NCBI GenBank assembly: GCA_013289715.1 | Contig: JABCZJ010000026.1 | Span: 1 to 48,973 of the forward strand | Direction of reading: 5' to 3' | DNA: 48,973 nt | From: Acidobacteriota bacterium | Lineage (GTDB): Bacteria; Acidobacteriota; Terriglobia; Acidiferrales; UBA7541 | In this document: positions 18,577-27,880 of the stretch, piece by piece | Layout: the number at the start of each line of letters is the position of its first letter | Numbering within the stretch: position 1 is the first letter of the stretch | Notes under the pieces: model-generated | What the model was told of the DNA's origin: nothing | Seen by the model: the letters and a program-made list of their open reading frames with translations, nothing else | Databases searched by the model: none | Position numbers and translations under genes: made by a program

Positions 18577-19455
18577 CTACGCGCTGGCACCGGCGCTCGC
18601 ACCCATGCTTGCCGCTGGCGCACATCGCGAGTCCATCCACATCTCAACCAGCATTGCAGCTGGCCCCACAATGAAAAGCGCGTAAAACGGCGCATAAACC
18701 ACCTGGTGCAGCCGCAGCAGAAATTCAGCGAACGCCACCAGAAATACCACGATGCATTGCCCCCTCTTCGAACGCACCGTCGTCTTCGGATCCGTGATCA
18801 TGAAAAAAATAAAAAGCTGATACATCGGCCCAGTCAACGGCGCAATTTCCGACTGCCACGGACTCCCCGTGATGTAACTCCGCAAAAACGCGAACGCGAT
18901 GAACGATAGCACGTAGATCCCGGTGATATGGAAGCGCCGCAATCGCCAGATGATCACCGATCCTAGTGCCCAAATCACCATCATCGGCAAAAGATAATTG
19001 CCCCATTGAATGCTCAATGTCGCCACCGTCTCCGGCGCGAGAAATAGCATCGCCGAAATTCCGAAATTCGAAGGGTTCCAGATATGCCGCCCCTTCACGC
19101 GCAAAACGTATTTCGAAGTAATCGAAAGCACGCTGCACAAAACGTACGGCCAGAACGCCGGCGAGCGCACCAAAATGCCAACGCTGATCCCCGTGATATA
19201 AGCGCTGGCCAGGTTGGGCCACTTGCCGAAAAACACGCGCCCGAGCACCAAATCGGCCAAAACGCTTGCCATAATGGCGAGCGCCGTCTTCTGATAACTC
19301 TCCAGCATCCCGAACGAGAGATGCCCCCCCACCAGAATGCAGGTGATGAAAATGGGAGCGATGTAACGGTTATCAAGGCTCAACCGGCGTTTCCACGCGG
19401 CTGGCTCCACAGGTCGCGCAGGCGGCGCGACCGGAGCGGTAGTCTGCTCGCTCAC
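18577..19455 (-). CDS. RnfD/NqrB-like membrane subunit
   Basis: This 292-residue protein has about eight to nine membrane segments and the RnfD/NqrB features GRHIWNPSNFGI (about 121-132) and FFMITDPKTT (about 215-224). In Rnf and Nqr complexes this subunit carries covalently bound FMN and moves electrons across the membrane. The remaining Rnf subunits (A, B, C, E, G) are absent from the window, so it is an orphan. Its ATG overlaps the stop of the upstream CRTAC1 gene by 4 nt (19452-19455), implying translational coupling. The N-terminus (about 25 residues) is Pro/Ala-rich and cytoplasmic, and the C-terminus ends in an Ala/Ser/Gly tail. Working with the polyferredoxin of the same cluster is a reasonable inference. 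Confidence 0.8.
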   Translation of the reverse strand: MSEQTTAPVAPPARPVEPAAWKRRLSLDNRYIAPIFITCILVGGHLSFGMLESYQKTALAIMASVLADLVLGRVFFGKWPNLASAYITGISVGILVRSPAFWPYVLCSVLSITSKYVLRVKGRHIWNPSNFGISAMLFLAPETVATLSIQWGNYLLPMMVIWALGSVIIWRLRRFHITGIYVLSFIAFAFLRSYITGSPWQSEIAPLTGPMYQLFIFFMITDPKTTVRSKRGQCIVVFLVAFAEFLLRLHQVVYAPFYALFIVGPAAMLVEMWMDSRCAPAASMGASAGASA

Positions 19456-21251
19456 GCCGGCTCCTTAATCTTCAGAATTTGATTCACAGCTGGATGATCG
19501 AGTGTTTGAATCTTGCCGGACGGCCAGCGAATCACAGCCTTCTCCAGACGCGGGTCCTTGCCCAATCCAAAATGCAGGCGGTGGTCGTTCTGCGCCGCAA
19601 ATCCACTGCCCCCGGAGACTTCCTGCCTCTGCTGCTGCCCATTCCAGTAGAGCGTCACCTCAGCGCCAATCGCGCTACGGTTACTCGCCGTGCCTTCCAG
19701 CGCGAATTCGATCCACTTGTTTTCCGCCGTCACCGTGTTCTTGTAAATCAAGAGCGGCCCTTTTTGATTGGCGACCACGGCATCCAGCACTCCGCGATTC
19801 CATAAATCCACCAGCGCGACCGCGCGTCCATCGTAAGTGTCCGTCACGCCAACCGCCTGCGCGACATTAATAAACTTGCCCGCGCCGTCGTTCACCCACA
19901 CTCGCTTCTGCTGATATCCCGACAAACTGCGCCCCTGCATCGCGGGCCAGTTTTTAGCATCAATAATAATGATGCTGTTGCCGCCTGCAATTTTCGAGAA
20001 GTCGTACCAGTAGCTGCGATTGCGGTCTAGCGAAACGTACCCGTTCGTGAGATAGAGATCCAAATTACCGTCGTTATTCAAATCCCCAAACTGCGCGCCA
20101 AAACTCCAGCCGCCCAGTTCGACGCCCAGATCGCGCGCCAGATTTTCAAATTTCAGGCCCTCGCCCGAGGTCCCTTCCTTCGGCAACCACAAATTGTTAC
20201 CCTGAATCAGCACGCCATCTTCGGAAATGTTCGAAACGTACACCGCATACCGGCCATCGTTCAAGATATCTCCGAACGCAGCGTTCATCCCGCTCTTCGG
20301 TGAAAATCCCACGCCCGTTTGCGCGCTCACGTCGTGAAAGTGCTTGCCGTCATTGAAATACAGTTCCGACACGCCGTAATCATTCGCGATAAATAAATCC
20401 GGATGCCCCGTGCCGCGCAGATCCGCCGCCGCGGACGCCAATGCCCAGCGGCGGCTGTTGATCCCCGCCTGCGCGCTGACTTCCTCAAATTTCCCATTCC
20501 CGAGATTGTGGAATAAATATTTCCTGCCGCCGTTCTTCGCGTACTCAAAACTGTCCGGCATGATCTGCGTGGTGTTCAAATGCCACAGATCCACATCCTC
20601 CGAATAATATCCGCCGATAAAAACATCGAGCAGCCCGTCGCCATCGTAATCGAACCACAGCGCGGTGTTCGCGTTCACCCATGACGGAAGCCCGGCTAGT
20701 TCCGTCACTCGCGTGAACCCGTGCCCACCTTCATTGTGAAATAACTCAGGCCGCCCCCACTTGATCAGCAGCAGATCCTCATAACCGTCGTTGTCGTAGT
20801 CTCCCCACACCGCGCCCATCGAAACGCCGGTTCCGGCCCGGTTCACATCCGCAATTCCCATTTCCTCCGCTACATCTTTGAAAGTGCCGTCGTGAAGATT
20901 GTGGTACAACGCGTTCTTGCTGCCTTCGCCGCTGTTCGTCACGTAAATGTCCGGCCAGCCGTCGCGATCGAAATCCACAATCGAAACAGATGCCCCCATC
21001 GAAGCCACTTGCGGCATGATCGGAGCTAACTGGGGATCGAGCGTAGGCGCTTGATGGACGAAGTTGACCCCGGCCGATCGCGACACCTCTTCGAAATAAA
21101 AACCGTGTCGCGCCAGTGCCGTCTGTGCATCCAGCTTCGCTTCGCCGCTACCACCACGCCGAACCGCCGCCCACTTGATCAGCACGGGCGCGGCCAGCAT
21201 CGCAACAAACAGAATGCTCACGATAATCCGCGCGGTACGAGTCTGCTTCAC
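19452..21251 (-). CDS. CRTAC1-family exported beta-propeller protein
   Basis: A 599-residue protein. I place the start at the GTG at 21251, which overlaps the TGA of the upstream gene (4 nt). This gives VKQTRTARIIVSILFVAMLA, a basic start plus a membrane or signal segment. Seven propeller motifs can be counted: DFDRDGWPDI, DYDNDGYEDL, DYDGDGLLDV, DLRGTGHPDL, DILNDGRYAV, DLNNDGNLDL and DLWNRGVLDA, the later ones degenerate. A C-terminal ASPIC/UnbV domain includes NRSAIGAEVTLYWNG and VIRWPSGKIQTL. No cleavage site is obvious, so it may stay membrane-anchored facing the periplasm. Together with the paralogue at 16745 it brackets the RnfD-like gene. Confidence 0.85.
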   Translation of the reverse strand: MKQTRTARIIVSILFVAMLAAPVLIKWAAVRRGGSGEAKLDAQTALARHGFYFEEVSRSAGVNFVHQAPTLDPQLAPIMPQVASMGASVSIVDFDRDGWPDIYVTNSGEGSKNALYHNLHDGTFKDVAEEMGIADVNRAGTGVSMGAVWGDYDNDGYEDLLLIKWGRPELFHNEGGHGFTRVTELAGLPSWVNANTALWFDYDGDGLLDVFIGGYYSEDVDLWHLNTTQIMPDSFEYAKNGGRKYLFHNLGNGKFEEVSAQAGINSRRWALASAAADLRGTGHPDLFIANDYGVSELYFNDGKHFHDVSAQTGVGFSPKSGMNAAFGDILNDGRYAVYVSNISEDGVLIQGNNLWLPKEGTSGEGLKFENLARDLGVELGGWSFGAQFGDLNNDGNLDLYLTNGYVSLDRNRSYWYDFSKIAGGNSIIIIDAKNWPAMQGRSLSGYQQKRVWVNDGAGKFINVAQAVGVTDTYDGRAVALVDLWNRGVLDAVVANQKGPLLIYKNTVTAENKWIEFALEGTASNRSAIGAEVTLYWNGQQQRQEVSGGSGFAAQNDHRLHFGLGKDPRLEKAVIRWPSGKIQTLDHPAVNQILKIKEPA

Positions 21252-24200
21252 CGGGGAGGATCGCTCCTCAACGAGTTCTGAAAAACATCCGGCGTCATGT
21301 AGCGAGTGTGATAGTTCTGCCAGTCTCCCGGATGCTGGCGATACGGCCACTCGTCCTCGAGACTTCCGGGCCGCGTCGTGTACTCCTGCTTGGCGTGATA
21401 GGGAAGTGGCAGCACCGTCTTCGAAAATGTAGAATTGAAATCGCCATCCTTGATCCAACCGTCGCCGATCACCACGTAATCGCGTAACCATCCGGCGGGC
21501 GGCGCAGGCCGCTCCGGGAAACGCAGCGACATTTCGTCGCCCGAATTTACAATCACATAGCGATCGTCAATCTGCGTAAGCAACTCGCGCACATCCCCAT
21601 AACGCGTGTAGTATCCGATCAGATCGCGCCAGCGCTGCTTCGTGCTCACCACATTATTGTAATCCGGCACTTCCGGCGCCCCGGAATCCGGCCGGCTGAT
21701 GCTGGAATAGCCGCGATAATGCAAATCCGCATAGCTCGGCTCCAGGCGCACCGTTTTCAACGGAGCGTCCGGCATGCCCTGCGCCCATTCGATGCAATCC
21801 CAATAAATTTCCAGGTTCGTGCGAATGCGCACGCGCCGCGGCGTGCCGGACCGGAAAACATCGGTAAGATTGAACAAAACAGTTTTCTTCCGTCCCGCGG
21901 GAAAACCCAAATTCGCTCGCGCCGTGACCCAGCCGCCGCGTCCGTCGGGAACTTCGATGCTCATTCCCTGCGCGCGCCAGCGATGCCCTTGCGTAATGGC
22001 CACATTCAACGACGATTCCGTATCGTGAATCGAGCCTTGCCCGATCAAATACAGCGGGCCGCTCTTCGGCGCATCCTCCCCCAGATCCACTTCCAGATAA
22101 TGATCACGAGTGATGCCCTGATATTGGCCTCGTCCAAAATCATCCAGCGCTTTTCCGTCGAGCGTATCCACAATAGCCGTAACGTCTCTGCCAGTGTCAT
22201 CAATCGCGCGAGCAATCTTATGTGGCGTGGCGACCGTAGTGACCGCCAGTTTCGGCGGCGGAATCGAAAATCGCTCATCCACAAAAATTTCCGTCCCCAC
22301 CGGATGATCCACCGTCATCAACGCCAGATAATCGTAGTAGTAGACCTCCCAAAGTTCCGCCGTGACGCGCAAGTCGTAGTAGCCGTCGTGCGGCACAAGC
22401 TGGTCGCGCCGGATCTTGTACCATTCTCCAGTCGTCTCCACCCGCGCCGTGCCAATCGTATTGATGCGTAGCCCGATCGCCGAGCCCCACGGCACCGCAT
22501 CCTTAATGAACTCCATGCCTTTTCCGTTGTAAGCGAAAAGGAACGGGCACGAAGCCTTCAGCCGCTGCTCCGTCACGACCTCGGTGTCCGCCGCCACGCC
22601 AAACTCAGCGCGCACCGTGCCGTTGGGCCACACCACGCGCACCACGTCGGTGCTGGTCTGATTCCCCAATCCAAAATGTACTTGCGGCCCGGTGATGGGC
22701 CGCTTCTGCACCAGCATCCCAGCGCGAATTTCAATTTCGCCGCCCACGCCAAATGGATTAATGCGCTGGTCGCCGACGGCTTGCTTTGCATGCGGCCGCA
22801 CTACTTGCCAATGATAATTCTTCGATCCGTGATTGACGGCCAGCAGCGGCTGTCCGTCCGCGGTAAGCGCAAGCAAATCGAGCCGCCCGTTCCCGCCCAA
22901 ATCCGCCGCATCAGACACCAGCGCGGGCGCAGGCGCCTGCCCAAACGGATGGTCCAGCAAAACAAACCTGCCTTTTTCGTCTCCAAGCCAAATCAATGCG
23001 CCAAATGAGTTGTGGCTCGGATCCAACGATGCCCCAGTCAGAAACAAATCCATCGCGCCATTGTTATCCAGATCCACGACCCCCAACCGCACTTCGCCAG
23101 CGAGATAATCGGGAACATTCGCACCACTGGGAACGCGCGCAATCTCCGCAACATCCAGAACTTTTCCTTCGTGCTTGTCGGAAATCCGCACAATCGCGCC
23201 GTCCGCCTGCACCGCCAGCAGATCGAGGACGCCATCATCATCAACATCCGCGACGTTGAGCGCCTTGACGACCGGATAATTTCCCGGCAACCGCAACTCG
23301 CGAAATTGCGTCTGCCGTTCGTTGTGAAAAACATGGAGATGCCCCGCGCCATCCACCAGCGCCGCGTCGGGATTCCCGTCTCCGTCAAAATCCGCCCACG
23401 CAAATGCCCGCAACCCGGTAACGCCAGGAAAGGGATGAATCGCCGTGAAAGTACCGTCGCCATTATTTCGCAAAACCAGCGGCAGCCCTTCCTTCGCGCC
23501 CAGCACAATATCCAGATCGCCGTCCGCCTCGATGTCCACCGCCCACGCGCCGGTGTAGGCCGCTCTCGTCACGGCTTTCGGCAACTTTGCTTGCGCGGTC
23601 ACGTCCGTAAATAATTTCGGACTGTCCTGACGCATCAGCCGTACGCCGCCGGCACCTGCCAGCACAAGATCGTTGTTAAAATCGTAATTGAAATCAATCG
23701 GCAAAATTCCTTCCGGCAACGGCGCGACGCCAGCAGCTCCGCCGGGAAAGGGAAATGCCGCGCCGGAAGAAAGCTGCACGGCGCGGCCATTCGCTTCTGC
23801 AACAACCGGGGCCCCAGCGCTGCCCAGCGGTACAGCTCCGATCCATCCCCATCGCTTCGCGCCAGAATTCGCAAGCGACTGCGGCGCAAACTTGAGCGCC
23901 ATGTCCGCCGGTGCCGGAACGAACGCAGCTGATTCCAATCGCAGAAAATGTGTGAACGGCTCAGCCTCTTCGCCAGGAGCCGCCTGCAACACGGCAAGGC
24001 TCTCGCGGAACTCCGGCACGCGCATCAGTGTGTTGCGCAAAAATGTTGTGCGCGTGGCAGCTGAATGCACATCAGTGCCAGCCGCGGCGGCCTGCAATGC
24101 CGCAAGTTGCTGCTGCACCTCGGGAGGCCACTCGGAAGCCCGCGCATTGATTTGCGCCAGCGCGGATTTGAGCGTGTCAGCATCACCGCGTTTTGCGGCC

Positions 24201-24889
24201 GCCCGCGCCAGCTCAAGCCAAGCCGCCAGATTGTCCGGCTGCGCCTTCAAAATATCCTGGAGCAGTGATTCAAACTCCGCGTCGCTGCCCGGACCGCCCT
24301 CGCGCTCGACCTCCTGCGCCAGCTGATACGCCGCGCGATAGTCTTGCGGATTAATCGCGACGGCCTTGCGCCAATCCGCAATCGCGTCCTTGGAATTGCC
24401 ACGCGTGCTCTGCAGAATTCCCAGCAAATAATAAATTTGGTCGTTTTTCGGTGCGAGATCGCGCGCCCTGTGATACCGTTGCGCCGCCGCGTCAAAATTT
24501 CGCTGACGAAAAGCCAGCACTCCCCAATTGGCCCACCCAGCCGGCTCGCCCGGTGCGAGCTGCGTCACCTGCGCGAGTTTGTTCTCGGCGGTCACGTCGT
24601 CGCCAACCTGCAAGGCCGCGAGGCCCGTGTAAAACGCGGAGACAGTCGCGGCATACTCTTTCGATGATTTGTCAGGCAACTTGGCGCCCGCTCCGCATCC
24701 CGCGAACGCCACAGCAATCACGCAAACACAAAGCACCATCGCCGCCGCTCTAAAGCGGAGGGATAATCCCATCAGCGCGGCGCTGCCGTGCAATCTATTC
24801 GCACGAAAATAAATCTCGCGCCGCGACCGATCCAGCACGCAAAACATTTTCCGCGCCAGCAACGTAATCTCGTTGAGCATGAACCTCAC
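21248..24889 (-). CDS. Large lipoprotein with TPR, FG-GAP propeller and ASPIC-like domains
   Basis: A 1213-residue exported protein. A hydrophobic segment ends in AFAGC (Cys65), a likely lipobox. Residues about 75-230 form TPR repeats (for example GWANWGVLAFRQRNFDAAAQRYHRARDLAP). FG-GAP-type motifs follow (DFNYDFNNDL, DIEADGDLDI, DFDGDGNPDA, DVDDDGVLDL, DLDNNGAMDL, DLGGNGRLDL). Next is an ASPIC/UnbV-like segment (INPFGVGGEIEIRAG to VVWPNGTVR), then about 480 residues rich in Tyr and Trp that I cannot assign. The GTG at 24889 overlaps the previous stop by 4 nt; ATGs at 24880 or 24772 would shorten the unusual n-region. It is the largest gene of the cluster and probably its outer-surface or periplasmic scaffold. 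Confidence 0.8.
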   Translation of the reverse strand: MRFMLNEITLLARKMFCVLDRSRREIYFRANRLHGSAALMGLSLRFRAAAMVLCVCVIAVAFAGCGAGAKLPDKSSKEYAATVSAFYTGLAALQVGDDVTAENKLAQVTQLAPGEPAGWANWGVLAFRQRNFDAAAQRYHRARDLAPKNDQIYYLLGILQSTRGNSKDAIADWRKAVAINPQDYRAAYQLAQEVEREGGPGSDAEFESLLQDILKAQPDNLAAWLELARAAAKRGDADTLKSALAQINARASEWPPEVQQQLAALQAAAAGTDVHSAATRTTFLRNTLMRVPEFRESLAVLQAAPGEEAEPFTHFLRLESAAFVPAPADMALKFAPQSLANSGAKRWGWIGAVPLGSAGAPVVAEANGRAVQLSSGAAFPFPGGAAGVAPLPEGILPIDFNYDFNNDLVLAGAGGVRLMRQDSPKLFTDVTAQAKLPKAVTRAAYTGAWAVDIEADGDLDIVLGAKEGLPLVLRNNGDGTFTAIHPFPGVTGLRAFAWADFDGDGNPDAALVDGAGHLHVFHNERQTQFRELRLPGNYPVVKALNVADVDDDGVLDLLAVQADGAIVRISDKHEGKVLDVAEIARVPSGANVPDYLAGEVRLGVVDLDNNGAMDLFLTGASLDPSHNSFGALIWLGDEKGRFVLLDHPFGQAPAPALVSDAADLGGNGRLDLLALTADGQPLLAVNHGSKNYHWQVVRPHAKQAVGDQRINPFGVGGEIEIRAGMLVQKRPITGPQVHFGLGNQTSTDVVRVVWPNGTVRAEFGVAADTEVVTEQRLKASCPFLFAYNGKGMEFIKDAVPWGSAIGLRINTIGTARVETTGEWYKIRRDQLVPHDGYYDLRVTAELWEVYYYDYLALMTVDHPVGTEIFVDERFSIPPPKLAVTTVATPHKIARAIDDTGRDVTAIVDTLDGKALDDFGRGQYQGITRDHYLEVDLGEDAPKSGPLYLIGQGSIHDTESSLNVAITQGHRWRAQGMSIEVPDGRGGWVTARANLGFPAGRKKTVLFNLTDVFRSGTPRRVRIRTNLEIYWDCIEWAQGMPDAPLKTVRLEPSYADLHYRGYSSISRPDSGAPEVPDYNNVVSTKQRWRDLIGYYTRYGDVRELLTQIDDRYVIVNSGDEMSLRFPERPAPPAGWLRDYVVIGDGWIKDGDFNSTFSKTVLPLPYHAKQEYTTRPGSLEDEWPYRQHPGDWQNYHTRYMTPDVFQNSLRSDPPR

Positions 24890-25443
24890 ACTTTTTGGAG
24901 CCGACTATTTCGGTACTTTCGCTTGCGCATCATCACTTGAAACCACAGGAATCCCACCCCCAGAAACGGCAACGAAAACATAAGCAGATCCCAGCGTCCC
25001 AGGCCCGGCGGCGTCACTTCCACGTCCGCCGAAGCCTCGCCGCCGCCTTGCGAACTCTTAACGATCAACCGCACGTGCCACAGTTCCTGCTGATCAAACT
25101 GCGCTTCGGTCCGATATTGTACTTGCCCGTGCAGATTTTCCAGCTGCGTCGGGTAAATTGCTTCGGCCAGACGCCCCGTCACCGGCCGCACGCCAATCTC
25201 AATTTTCAAATCCGGCGCAATCGTGCTGCCCGGTGGCGGATCCACGATCACGTAAAACAGTCCCGTGCCCACATCTGGATGGGTCCACAACGAAACCACC
25301 ACCGGCCCCACGCGCTTATCCGAAATGATGGGAAACGGCGGCCCATTGTGCGCGCTCAGCGGGGGACTGGCAACCAACAGAAGCATCGTCACCGCCACGA
25401 GCCTGCAGCAGACCGTTCTCGGCGGATTTTCAAAAATAATCAT
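24886..25443 (-). CDS. Exported protein with C-terminal membrane anchor, FixH/YtkA-like
   Basis: A 185-residue protein from the ATG at 25443; a TTG at 25479 would add 12 residues. It has a signal peptide (to about PPLSA), a periplasmic domain of about 110 residues and one membrane helix (WDLLMFSLPFLGVGFLWFQVM) with a basic tail. The periplasmic part (HNGPP..., then EIGVRPVTGR) resembles the beta-sandwich of FixH/YtkA proteins, but I hold this weakly. FixH partners FixG, a membrane polyferredoxin, and the gene directly upstream here encodes such a polyferredoxin, which supports the comparison. It overlaps the next gene by 4 nt. Confidence 0.6.
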   Translation of the reverse strand: MIIFENPPRTVCCRLVAVTMLLLVASPPLSAHNGPPFPIISDKRVGPVVVSLWTHPDVGTGLFYVIVDPPPGSTIAPDLKIEIGVRPVTGRLAEAIYPTQLENLHGQVQYRTEAQFDQQELWHVRLIVKSSQGGGEASADVEVTPPGLGRWDLLMFSLPFLGVGFLWFQVMMRKRKYRNSRLQKV

Positions 25444-25480
25444 CGCAATTGTGTGCAATCTCGAAAATTGGGCAGCCAAC

Positions 25481-26947
25481 CTATCCGGCCAAAAATGTCC
25501 CGCGCATATCCATCGGCTGAAACATCATCCACATCGCCGCAACCCACAAGACCACCGATACCGCAGCCCACGGCGCAAAAGCTCGCAGTGGACGATCGGC
25601 GCAATCGCTCTCAGCCAGTTGGTGTATCACCAGCAACGATCCCACGAGGCCCAGCACTAAAAATCCAATCTCCAGCGGCTGCACGACTCTCATTGGAATT
25701 CCCAGCCAGGTCCATCGCGGCGAGCCGACCGCGGTCCAGCCCAATCGCGCGAACGCACTCTGCGTCACAGGCACCACGGTGTACAGCCCCGTCAAAAAGT
25801 GAAAGCTATAGTGTGCGAGCCACATTCCAAATCCCAGCGGCACCAATCCATACGTGTAACGCACAGCCAGCGGCACCAGCGCCCGGCGGCTACCTCCCCA
25901 AATCTGCGTCAACCAAGCAGCCAATCCCAGCAACACCGCCGGCTCGAGCACCAGGAACATCGCAAACAGCACGCCCAACACGGGCGCCTTGCTGTTCACA
26001 TGCAAAATGCCGGCAAGCCAACTCTCCAGCGCATAAACCGGGCTGACCATGCCAAAGGCATTCAGCAGCGCGCCAAAACTAAATACGATCGCAAGCGCCG
26101 CCAGATCCTTGCGCTGGGAAAATCGCCCGATCCCTGACCGCCGTGGATCCACCATCAATTCGCTCGCAGGCAAGCGGCTCAGTATTCCAATGTTGTCGTG
26201 CGGGCAAGCATGCACGCAATCCAGGCAGAAAGTGCAATCCATATTCCCCACTTTCAGCGGCTGGAACAGTGCCAATTCACACCCGCGCTGGATCACCACC
26301 AACTCGGGACCGGGAGCGCGCCTCCCGCGAATGCAATCTTTCGTCCCGCAATCGTCGCAGACCTCCAGATCGCGCACCTTCACTTCGAGCGGCGAAATCG
26401 TGGAAGCCACGAAATTGAATTGTCCGATAGGACAAACAAATTTGCAGAAAGACGCATGCTTGAATACGCCATCCACCACCAGCACCGTCAGAAAATACGC
26501 GACGATCAGCCAAGCCGTCCACCAAGGCGAAGACCACAGACTAAACTCTTCGTAACAAAATAAAATCAGCGTGAACAGCCCCACCGAAAGCCACTTGTTG
26601 CGCAATTTCTGCGGCCAATTCAGCCGCGGACGAAAAAATCGCCGCGCCATGTTGCGCACCAACATAAAAGGACAAGCCAGGCAGAAAAAATTCCCAGCAC
26701 ACAGCAGCACCAGCACCAGCGCTCCGCGAAAATGCACCCAACTCAGCGTAGTCGCCAAATTTGTTGGCGCGACCGATGGTCCCAGCAATCCTTCCAGAAT
26801 CATCGCAATGCTTACAATCAGCAGCGGAATCTGCAGCACCGTGCGCAGGTGACGCCAGTGGGATAGACGGCGAAATCCTGGCAGGTGCATCAAATCAAAT
26901 GGAGATGGCTCGACAGCAATAGACGGGTTGTGCGTTGCATTGGACAA
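25481..26947 (-). CDS. Membrane polyferredoxin (NapH/NosR/FixG-like)
   Basis: A 488-residue protein with about ten membrane segments and several Fe-S Cys motifs. CTFCLDCVHACP is a clear 4Fe-4S ferredoxin signature. CDDCGTKDC supplies more ligands, and FCLACP and FCKFVCP near the membrane resemble the paired CxxxCP motifs of NapH and NosR. Such proteins pass electrons from the quinone pool or cytoplasm to exported enzymes. The start is uncertain: TTG at 26947 gives the full length; ATG at 26890 gives 469 residues. No nitrate or nitrous-oxide reductase or cytochrome cbb3 gene lies nearby, so the acceptor is unknown. The following gene starts almost at once, so they are probably co-transcribed. 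Confidence 0.82.
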   Translation of the reverse strand: MSNATHNPSIAVEPSPFDLMHLPGFRRLSHWRHLRTVLQIPLLIVSIAMILEGLLGPSVAPTNLATTLSWVHFRGALVLVLLCAGNFFCLACPFMLVRNMARRFFRPRLNWPQKLRNKWLSVGLFTLILFCYEEFSLWSSPWWTAWLIVAYFLTVLVVDGVFKHASFCKFVCPIGQFNFVASTISPLEVKVRDLEVCDDCGTKDCIRGRRAPGPELVVIQRGCELALFQPLKVGNMDCTFCLDCVHACPHDNIGILSRLPASELMVDPRRSGIGRFSQRKDLAALAIVFSFGALLNAFGMVSPVYALESWLAGILHVNSKAPVLGVLFAMFLVLEPAVLLGLAAWLTQIWGGSRRALVPLAVRYTYGLVPLGFGMWLAHYSFHFLTGLYTVVPVTQSAFARLGWTAVGSPRWTWLGIPMRVVQPLEIGFLVLGLVGSLLVIHQLAESDCADRPLRAFAPWAAVSVVLWVAAMWMMFQPMDMRGTFLAG

Positions 26948-27003
26948 CGTAGTCTAGCCAGCGGTGACGCCAGAACGCCTCGACGCCAAGCGGCATCCAG
27001 GAA

Positions 27004-27609
27004 TCACGCCTCTTGAACTCTTGCTAATCCTTTGTGCCAAGCGCAGGTGCAGGTGTCCTGGGTCGCTTCGCCCTCGGCCGGAAACATATGGTAGTACATG
27101 CCGATCACCATCGGAATAAATACAATCGAGTTGTAGAAAAGGTGCAGCTCCACGCGCGGGAAAAAGAATTGCAGCACGCTCATCGGCACGGGTCTGCCAA
27201 ATAAATTGTGATGCAAAGTCGCCTGCGTGATGAGCAGCAAATGCTCAATGTGGTGCCAAAATTGAATCACCAGCGCAATCGTCCACCAAGTGCGCGCCTT
27301 GCCGCTAAATCCTTTGCGCAGCACCCAAAGCCCGATCAGCATCACCAAAGCGTACAGGTAGTGCAGCAGTTCAGACTTGATCAGCCACGGATACCACAGT
27401 CCCAAGATCCCGTTCGCTATTGGCCGCGGCCAGCCCATCACGTAAATCTGGTAGGCCTGCACAAGATGCTCGGCCCAATGCGCCAGCACAATGAACAAAA
27501 ACACCTGTAACGCGCGCTCGTGCCATACCGAGTTCAGCTTGTCGTAGAGGGTAGTGCCTGTAGCTGACGCAAGATGAGCACTCTGAATACTCGAGCTGGA
27601 CACCGCCAT
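27004..27609 (-). CDS. Histidine-rich multi-pass membrane protein of unknown function
   Basis: A 201-residue protein with about five membrane helices. Histidines cluster inside or next to helices: AHWAEHLVQ, LLHYLYAL, FWHHIEHLLL and ELHLFYN. This spacing could bind heme or a metal, but I see no family signature. Near the C-terminus, DTCTCAWHKG holds a CxC. I chose the second ATG (27609) because GGGAGG lies 8 nt upstream; the ATG at 27615 is too close to it. It is the first gene of the - strand cluster and faces fhs across a 271-nt divergent region. A role as the quinone- or heme-binding part of a membrane redox complex is an inference. Confidence 0.65.
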   Translation of the reverse strand: MAVSSSSIQSAHLASATGTTLYDKLNSVWHERALQVFLFIVLAHWAEHLVQAYQIYVMGWPRPIANGILGLWYPWLIKSELLHYLYALVMLIGLWVLRKGFSGKARTWWTIALVIQFWHHIEHLLLITQATLHHNLFGRPVPMSVLQFFFPRVELHLFYNSIVFIPMVIGMYYHMFPAEGEATQDTCTCAWHKGLARVQEA

Positions 27610-27880
27610 TCCCATGGCCTCCCAAGCACTGAAGCTGAACACAACCAGACGTGTGCGCCCGACACTCGCACACGCGCCGACCACGTTCAATAATGGAATT
27701 ATACTAGACGAGGGAACCCCGCCGTTCAACCGTCCGATTCCGACGTTGGGGAAGGAGCGCCTTGCCAACTCCTCACAGGGCGCTTCGGCAGCGCGAACGG
27801 ATTACCTTGTCTCAGTGCGGCAAGGGCAGAGACGGCCATGGTACTCTGTCCGACGAATTTCAAATTCCCGAATACTACCC

